Shown one piece after another: positions 1 to 9,100 of a DNA stretch of 64,000 bases. The stretch comes from Streptomyces sp. NRRL WC-3605 (lineage in GTDB: Bacteria > Actinomycetota > Actinomycetes > Streptomycetales > Streptomycetaceae): assembly GCF_001509795.1 (NCBI RefSeq), contig NZ_LLZN01000059.1, positions 1 to 64,000 on the forward strand, read 5' to 3'. A model generated the notes under the pieces. It had not been told where the DNA came from. It saw only the letters and a list, made by a program, of their open reading frames with translations, and made no database searches. Position numbers and translations under genes: made by a program. Each line of letters opens with the position of its first letter. The first letter of the stretch is position 1.

Positions 1-131
1 CATAGGCAGACGGTACGCCTTTCGCGCTCGAACATGCCTCATGTGCCTTACAGGCTTGCCGGCCAGCTACGAGCAGGTTCGCTTGACAACCCTAGATAAC
101 CACGAGCGCCACCGGTGACTGGGACGCGATC
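1..131. other. left-edge junction before the helicase fragment
   Basis: This stretch contains no gene. The helicase reading frame can be followed upstream of its first start codon to about base 96, reading residues typical of the helicase family, and then meets an in-frame TAG at 93-95. Bases 1-92 do not read as helicase in that frame. A TTGACA box lies at 83-88 without a convincing -10. The change of character near 93-98 looks like a recombination or insertion breakpoint, or an assembly junction; which of these cannot be decided from this window. Confidence 0.4.
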
Positions 132-3100
132 GTGATGACGCACAACTCCTTCGGCCGCCTCGGGGTCCACCCCGTCACCGAGGCCACCTACCTGGAGGAG
201 CTGGCCAACGAGTACCGCGTCGCCCTGGGCGCGATCGACGGCGACGACGCCAACCAGCGGCGCATCAAAGAGATCGCCAAGATGGTCGACCGGTTCGACG
301 CCCGCGCGTCGGACCTGCGCTCGAAGGCCACCGACGCCGGCGTCACGTACGAGAACCTGGGCGTGGACTTCCTCCAGGTCGATGAAGCCCACCTGTTCAA
401 GAACCTCGCCCTGCCGGCCACGACCGAGGGCATGTCGCTCGGCAAGCCGTCCAAGCGGGCCACCGACCTCGACCTCAAGCTCATCGTCACCCGCGAGCGC
501 ACCGGCCGGGACAACGTCACCGCCCTCTACAGCGGCACGTTCATCTCCAACTCGGTGCGCGAGATGTACGTCTTCCAGCACTACACGATGCCCAAGCGGC
601 TGGAGAAGCTCGGGCTGGGCAGCCCGGACGCCTGGGCGGCGAACTTCATCCAATTCGAGTCCCGGCCGGAGGTCGGGGTCGACGGCGTCAGCTTCCGCCT
701 CAAGCGGCGCCCGGTGGAATACACCAACGCCGACGAGGCCCTGGCCCTGTTCGCGGAGGTCGCGGAGCTGCGGCCCCGCGAAGAGTTCAAGATCAAGCGG
801 CCCAAGCGTGTCGACCGCTTCATAGAGGTCGAGGCCACTCCGAATCTGGTCCAGTACGTCAGCTCGATCTCCGACCGCATCGACCAGATCCAGTCCGGCA
901 AGGTCAAGCCGTTCGAGGACAACATGCTCAACGTCATCACGGACGGCCGGAAGGCTGCCCTGGACCTTGAGCTGGTCGGGATGGAACCGGACGGCCCGGG
1001 CAAGGTCGGGGCTGTCGTCAGGAACGTCCTGGAGATTCATGAGCGAACCAAGAACCTGAAGTTCCCCGGCTACCCGGACGACGTCTCCGGCGGCCTCCAG
1101 CTCCTCTTCTGTGACCTGGGCACCCCGAGCAAGGACCGTGGCAGTCAGGTCTACGGCAAGATCCGCCGGGGGCTGATCGACGGCCTGCCGGAGGAAGGCC
1201 TCCCAGGCATCCCCCGCGAGCGCATCCGCTTCATCCACGACTACAACAGCGACCTCGCGAAGGAACAACTATTCTCCGATGCCCGCGCGGGCAAGGTCAG
1301 CGTCCTGTTCATGTCCTCGGAGAAGGGCGGGACGGGCGTCAACGTCCAGACCCTCGGCGTCGCGCTCCACCACGTCGACCCGCCGCACAAGCCCGCCGAG
1401 TGGGAGCAGCGCGAGGGCCGACTCGACCGCCCCGGCAACCTGCTCATCGACCTCGACATGCCAGTCGAGTTCTACCGCTACATCGCGCTGAACAGCTTCG
1501 ACAGCTACATGTTCCAGCAACTGGAACGCAAGCAGCGGCCCATCGTGCAGATCATGTCCGGCCGCAAGGTCGGCCGTGTCATCCAGGAGATCGACCCCGT
1601 CGGGGCGGGCTTCGGGCAGGCCAAGGCCATCGCCACGGGCAACCCGATGCTGTTGGAGCTGGCCGACGTCAACGGCGAGCTGACCATGCTCCTCAACGAG
1701 GCCGACGGCCACCGGCAGGCGCAGGCCCGCATGAAGCGCAAGGTCGAAGTCCTTGGCGACCAGATCCGTGACGCGGAGCGCACCCTGCCCTCCATGCGCG
1801 CCATGGCCGACGCGATCACCGCCGCCGGGGACGACGACACATGGCGCACCGCCGACGGCCGCCTCATCGACCCCGACGAAGTCGCCGGCGTCCTCGCGCA
1901 GACCGCACAGGGCTCCAAGCCCACCCTCGACCTGGACGCGGGCTACCGCTGGCGAGGCCTGCAAGTCGGCTTCACCTGGCACCGTCGTCAGCAGTTCGGC
2001 GGGATGACCTACGAGGGGTGGGCGCACCTGGTCGCGGGCGGACAACAGGTTGACGTTCGTCTGAACCTGAGCTGGTTCGGTAAGGGCCAGTCCTGGCGCA
2101 TCGTCAAGGCGCTGGGGGAGGCCGCCGACGAAGCGGCGACCGCCCCAGCCGAGATCGAGCACAAGGTCGCCAAGTGGCGTGCGGCGCTGGAGGACACCCG
2201 GTCCCACATCGGGCGCCCCTTCGAGAAACACGCCGATCTGGAAGCTGTCCGCGAACGCAAGGCCGCGTTGGAAGAACAGATCTCGGGTGCCGCCGTCGCC
2301 TCCGACCGCGAGAGCGGGGCGGGCCCGCAGTTCGATCCTGGCGCCGCCGGCGCCGACGGCGGCCGCGAGATGACCGAGGCGGAGATGGCGATGCACGACG
2401 CCACGGTCATGGCCGGGATGCTCGGCGGAACAGCCGTTGTCGTCAGCGAAGGTCAGATCATCGGCGGGGCCCGCGTGGTCAACCGCACGGACGTGGACCT
2501 GCAGACACCTGACCTGACCGATCCACGGCAATGGGACGAGGCTGTCCGCGCGTTCACCTCGGCCGCGGCCGCCGACGCCGACGTGCAGGCATGGGCGCAG
2601 ATCGACGCCAACGAGGGCGAGCCGTTCCGCGAGGGCTTCGCCGAATGGGCGCAGGACTGGGTCCTGGAGCACGCCAACCTCCCAGAGAACCGTCCGGCGT
2701 GGCTGCGCGCCTGGCTCGACCCCGAGGGGGCTGACACCCGCCGGGCCATCCTCGCCGAGGCCGCAGGGATCGCCTGGCAGCAGGCCCGGGCTGCCGCCGA
2801 AGTCGACCAGGCACCGCCCGCTGCGCAGGACACCCCACCCCGGGCCTCCGATCCGGAACCGGCACCGGCGCCCGAGGAGTCCGCCGCGCCTTCCGCGCCG
2901 TCGCAGGTCGGGCCCGAGGAACCCGCGCCAGCCGCACCAGAGGCGCCACAGGCACCCGCCGAGGACGCGGTCGAACCTGCCTCGGCGGCCTCGGCGGAGG
3001 CGCCGACCGGTGACGCAGACCGGCAGCCGCTCCTGCAGGGCCTGGTCAACGCCCTCGGCGACCGCGTCATGGTCGGCCATATCAGCGGCCCGCAGCCCGC

Positions 3101-6100
3101 CCGCACCCACCAGTCCGCCGGGTGGGCCATCATGGCCGTCCTCAGCGACGACCAGGTGCGCGGGCTCGTCAGCGCCGTCTCGGTCGACGGCCAGCCGGTC
3201 AGCACGGAGCCCGGCGCCATGCCCACCGAGCACGTACGGGAGTGGATCGCCGAGCAGCAGCAGACGCCGACGACCGCCTTCTACGCCTCCACCAGCAGCG
3301 AGCTGCCGCCCGCCTTGAGGGGCGACGGCGACGTCCGCCTATCGGCCCGCGCGAACGGGCTGACCATCGAACAGGGCGACGTCACCACCACGATCCTGTG
3401 GGAGGAACTCCCGGCCTGGATCGACGCCGCGGTGGCGCACAACACCGACAACCGTGATCCGTACAAGCCGTGGTGGCGGTACGGGCGCCTGGACCACGAG
3501 ATCCACTTCCGGCGCGACGAGAACAACCAGGCCATCCGCACCGCGATGAACGCATTGGCCGAAGCGCTGCGCGAGACCGTGCCACCGACCGACGAACAGC
3601 TCGCCGAAGCACGCGACCGGTACGCCCCGCCGGCCGCCGCGGCACCCGGCACCGCCACGGAGCCCGCGGCCGCCGACGAGGAGAACGTGCCGGAGGAGTC
3701 CGAGCAGCTCCCCGAGGACGCCGTACCGGTTCCGGGCGCCGAGGGCTACCACTACACCGAGGAAGGCCGCACCGTCCGCCTGTACACCGATGCGGGCGAA
3801 GAGGTCGGCACGGCGAAGTGGAGCTACAGCAAGTACCGCTACCTGGGCGACGTCCAGGGCGACACCGTCCGGGGCACCGAGGACAGCGCCACCGTGGCCA
3901 AGCGCATGGCCAACCATCACGCGGTCGTCTACGGCGACCGGGTGCACTGGCCGACGCTCGATGACCAGGGCCGTGACCCGGTCTGGATCCTGCACAACGG
4001 CTCCGACACCCTCGTCTTCGGCGTGAGCCCGGAGGACGACACCGCCCGAGCGGCGATGTGGACCGGCGGCGGCTTCAAGGAATCCCGCAAGGTCGGCGGC
4101 TGGTACGTGCCTCGCACCTGGAAGGAGCCGACCCGCCGGCAGCGCGTGGACGACGTCGTGCGTGTCCTCGCGGCCGCCGGCCGCACCGTCACCGTGCACA
4201 GCACCCGGGAGGAGCGCCAGCAGCCTCCCCAGCGGCCCGCGCGGCTGCCGGAGCTGGAGGTGACCGCGCCGAACCTGAACGAGGTGCCGCAGCTCTACAA
4301 CGCCGCCCCCTTCACCGACCAAGACGACCTGCAGGACGTACGGCGCCTGGAGGCCGCCTACGACCGGTGGAGCCAGCACCCCACCGTCCGGGCCTACCTC
4401 CAGCAGGACAACGACGCCCGGCCAGACGGCTTCGGCACCCCGGACAACCCCATCGCCGAACTGCACGCCACTTACCACCGGGCCCGGCTGGCGCTGCAAG
4501 AACCCGTCCCCGGCGGGCCGGACGAGATCGTCCGCCGGGTCCACGGAGTGGCCGCCTGGTGCATGGCGCTGGAGCCCGCCGTGGAACGGGATCTCCTCGA
4601 TCCCCTCCAGGACGTGTACGCGGCGGCCCACGGCCTCGCCGCCCGCTCGCAGGCCACCATCGCGGCCCTGACTGCGGACCGGGACGCGGCCGCCGAGGCC
4701 GCCCTCGCCCCGGCGGAGGAGGCAAGCGCCGCCGCGCAGCAGGATCAGGGCACCCGAGGCCATGCGGGCGACGCGCCTCCCGGCACCCTGGCCGACCCGG
4801 GCCTGCGCGAGCCCGCGCTGGAGACCTTCACGGCTGCGGCGCTCGCAGACCCGCGGGTCGCACAGGCGGCCCGCGCGAACGACATCAACAACTTCGTCGT
4901 CGCCGTGGCCTCCTGGTCCAGAGAGTGGCTGACCGGGCAGTGGGCGGACGTCTCGCCAAACGAATGGCCCGACTGGGTCCGCGCCTACTTCCGTGAGGGC
5001 GACAACGCCGTAGACGACCGCAACGGCCTGTACGCCGAACTGGCGGGCCCGCTCTATGCCCAATTCCGCACCACGGACACACAACCGGCTCCCGCGCCGT
5101 TCCCTGACCTCACCACCACCGAACCGGAGGAACAGCGCGATCCATCCAACAGCGGTGACGACAGCACGGTCACAGCCGCTGAGTCCCCCGCGCATCCGCC
5201 TACGAACGACGAGCCTGGGCCCTCCGGGCGGCCCGGGCCCGGCGAGTCGACAGAGGGTGAACTGGAGAACGGCGTCTCGGGAATCGCCATCGGTCGCGGT
5301 GTGGTCGAGCCCGGCATGCATGTGGAGTACCTGCCTGGGTTCCGCCCGGGTTCTCGCACTCGTCACCCCCACGGCGGCGTGATCGTCAGCGTGGGTACCA
5401 GCAACGTGCGCTGGCGGCCCTACAAGTGGCACCAGGACGTGCGCACCCCGCTGGAGCACATGCGCATCGACCCCACGTCGGAGGACCTTCGCCGCATCAG
5501 TGCCGCCTTGGACGCCGGGCAGACGCTGCCGAGGCACCCGGAGTGGACTACATGGAGCCTGGCCGAACACCTCGCCTACGCACAGCAGGCCACATCTGCA
5601 GCCGCTGGACCTCTGGTGATCATTCCCTGCGGGTCCTCGAAGCTGGATCACAAGGCTCCCGCCGGTGAGCTGTATGTCGGCCCGTATCACCGCAGCTGCC
5701 GGGAGGCCGCTGACGCCCTCACCGCCGACGGGGGCACCGTCCTGATCTTGTCTGCCAAGTTCGGCTTGGTCACTCTGGATCACGAGATCGAGCCGTACGA
5801 CTTGCGTATGGGTGAGCCGGGCTCCGTCACGGTGGAGAAGCTGCGCGAGCAGGCCCTCGACCTGGGGGTCGACGGAGCGCAAGAGGTCGTCATCCTGGCC
5901 GGGGAGACGTACAGCGACGCGGCGCTGCAGGTGTGGCCGAACGCTTCCACCCCGCTGGCCGGGCTCGGGGGACTGGGCTATCAGCGCAAGTACCTGGCCG
6001 AACTGGCCGCCCACGGGGCCGACGCCGCCGTTCCCCAGCCTTCTACGGAGTCGGCGCCGGCTGTTGCCGCAGATGCCGACGGGGATCCCGAGGGCCAGCT

Positions 6101-9100
6101 CAACGAGGGCGACGGTGACATCGACAGCGCGCGGGATGTCACAGACCCTCATACGCCAGCGGACGTCGAGCAGCCCATGCCAACACCCGCGCCCGACCGA
6201 GCTCGCGCCCCGCGAGGTGGAAGCCCGTCCGCACTCGACGCAGAAACCGAACAGCTCGGGTTGTTCGGCGACCCGGAACAGGACCCAGCAGAGGGCCCGA
6301 CCAAGCCGGAGACGGCCAAGGGCAGGGGGGCCGTTCCTGCGGACGAAGCACCTGCCGAGTCGATGACAACCGAGGATGAAAGGGGGGCACAGCTCCAGGC
6401 GGCACTCATCAAGGGCGAGACGATCGCCCCAGTGTCGTTCACCGACCAGCGCCAGGCGGCGGGCTGGATTCTGACAACGACGGGCGGGCACACGTTCCGG
6501 CTACGCCCTGTGGCGTATGCCCTTCCGGATGAGGACCAGTGGGAGGCCGGTCACGACGCTGACGGCTCCGGCTGGTGGGCCGCGAACGTGGACGACCGGC
6601 CCCTTGCCGCCGTGCTGGCGCGCATCCGTGAGGACTCGGCGACCCGTACCCGGTTCGCTTCCCTGTGGGCCCGGTACGGGCACCTGACGGCGCAGGCCGC
6701 CCAGTTCGAGACGACCACGGATCGCATCCAGCTCGAAGAGGGTGTGTACCTGGTACGCCGGTTCGGCCGCGTCGGCCTTATCGCGTCGTGCCGGTGGGGC
6801 TGGGAGCACCTGACCGACCCGGACGGCGCGCAGGGCCGCACTGGTGAGGACTGGTCCCGGAAGGGCCCGGACAACCGTCAGTACGCCGCCGAGTGGAAGA
6901 TCTGGAACTCAGCCCAGAGCGCCATTGCGAACGCACGGCTACGCGTCGTGGCCCAGCTCTCGGACGACATGGCCGACACTCCGGACGCGTACTGCGATGC
7001 GTCGACGCCGTACGTCGGCAAGTGCAGCGCGAAGCGCTCGGGCGCTCGGTACACGGTCGCCGTCGTCACTGACCAGGGCAGCGAGCTTGGTTGCTACACC
7101 GTGTGCGCACGCTGCCTGTCTCACCGGCTCCTGAACGACGAGGACAGGCACATCGGCCACCGCGACGTGCAGAGCCTCGTGGAGGACCTGGCCAAGGGTG
7201 ATCCGAAGGTGGGCGACCTGCACTGGAAGCAGTGGCCCGACCGAATCGCTGAGCTGGCCGGACAGATGCTGTCGGCCTCGCTCGATGCCGGAGAGACCGC
7301 GCCCTGGCCCGCCCAGGCTCTGACGAGTCAGATCCTCGCCGAGGCGTGCGAAGCCGGTGACGACCGCGCCATGCGAGAAGCGCGAGCACAGGCGAAGGCT
7401 GCGGGCGGAGACACGCAGGAACAGAAGCAGGCAGCGGCCGAAGTGGCCACAGCACGCCGGGATCGCGCCGCGCTGGTCGCGCGGCGCGGCGCGCCCCACA
7501 CGGAAGCCGCGAACGACGCCGACCATGTGGCCGTCGCCGTCCTCGAACTCGCCGGCTGGGGGGTGGAGGGTGGCGACGCGGCGCCGGAGCCTGCCGAGGA
7601 AGCAGCGCCCGAGGTCGTCAACGTCAATGCGCTGACCGTCAGGCCGCAGGAACGCAACGGCGAGCCCTCCCGGTATGAGTTCACCGTCACCGGCCCCGGG
7701 CTGACCGTCGGCGAGTACAAGATCTCCCACGACAACCAGGGCAAGGGCGCGCGGGGGATCATGTGGCGGGCGACCTGGCACGGTGTAGAGGCGTCGGGCC
7801 GGTGGGACGTGATCAGCATCGGTTCCGGCCGGGGCAAAGACGTGGCCCTGGCGGCCGTCGCTGAGCATGCGACCAAGACGGGCGGGGACTTGGCCACCGG
7901 GTTCACCGTCGCCCGCCGCATGCACTATGACGCCGGACTGTGGCTACTGCCGGAAGTCGGGGAGTCGGAGGCGATCCAGTACCACCCTGACGGCTCGTGG
8001 ACGATCACCGCCGAGACCGGCGCCCTTTACACAGTCCGCTGGGAATGGGAAGGCCGCACCGCCTCCGGTGGCCTGGCGCCGCTCCTGATCGAGGACCAGG
8101 CGGGAACCTTGATCGCATCCTGCACCGCCGTCGACGGCTACATGTCGGCGTGGGCGCCAATGCTCGAACGCCTCCGCCTCCACGCCACGGCGGTCGCTGA
8201 CGGGGTGCCGCACGCGACGGCCGTCACCCTCGGCGGCCCGGGGAGGTCGTGGGTCGAGGCGTGGTGTGTGTGCAGCTGGACCGAGCGCGCCGATGTCGCC
8301 GAGTACGCCGGCCGCGCCTCCGCCGGTGAGGCACTGGCTCTGGCGCACCGCCAGGCCCACGACCCGAAGACGCCGGCAGCGGCTGAGGCACCGGTCGCTG
8401 CTGAACTGCCGGAGCTGGACGTGGTGCTCCCGGACGTCGACCTGGCGACTCTCGACGTCGCCGGGCCGTACGAAACCGACGAGGAGGCGCAGACCGACAT
8501 CGACCGGTTGAGCACGGCGTTCGCGCAGTGGGACGCCCTACCCACCGTCCAGCGCTTCTACGAGACAGACCGGCAGCAGCGGCCCGACGGCCAGCGAATC
8601 CCGACGAACCCCGTCGCCGAACTGGCGGCGGCGTACCGGGATGCAGAGCGGATGCTGCGGGAAGGGCCTGTGGTCTCGCCCGACGACCTGGTGCTTGAGG
8701 TCCACACGGTGGCGGTCTGGAGCGGCGTCTTGGAGCCCGTGGTCGACGAGGACCTGCGCGGCCCTCTGAGGCAGGTACGGGAGGCCGCCGCCCTCCTGGC
8801 CTCCCGCTCGTATGCGACAGTCGCCGCTTTCGAAGCGGAGCTGACCGCCCTCACGGCGGAATCGGCAGAGCAGACCACCGCCACCACGGCAGCGACCGAA
8901 CCGCCACCCGCCAGCGCCCCCACCGGCGAAGGTCCCGGGGAGCCGCCTGTAGGCACGCCGACCCCGAAGGACACCGAGCCAGGGAGCGTCACGGGCGACC
9001 GCCCGGCATCGGATCCGCCAGTCGAGGCTGATGGCCCGCCTGTCGACACCGCGGGGGACACCGCCGCGGACAGCGGTCCGGCACCGGATGGCATGCCGGT

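Noticed and set aside
48..1268. Long minus-strand open frame opposite the helicase start
   Set aside because: Composition and lack of motifs show it is the GC-driven mirror of the helicase frame, which has real motifs.
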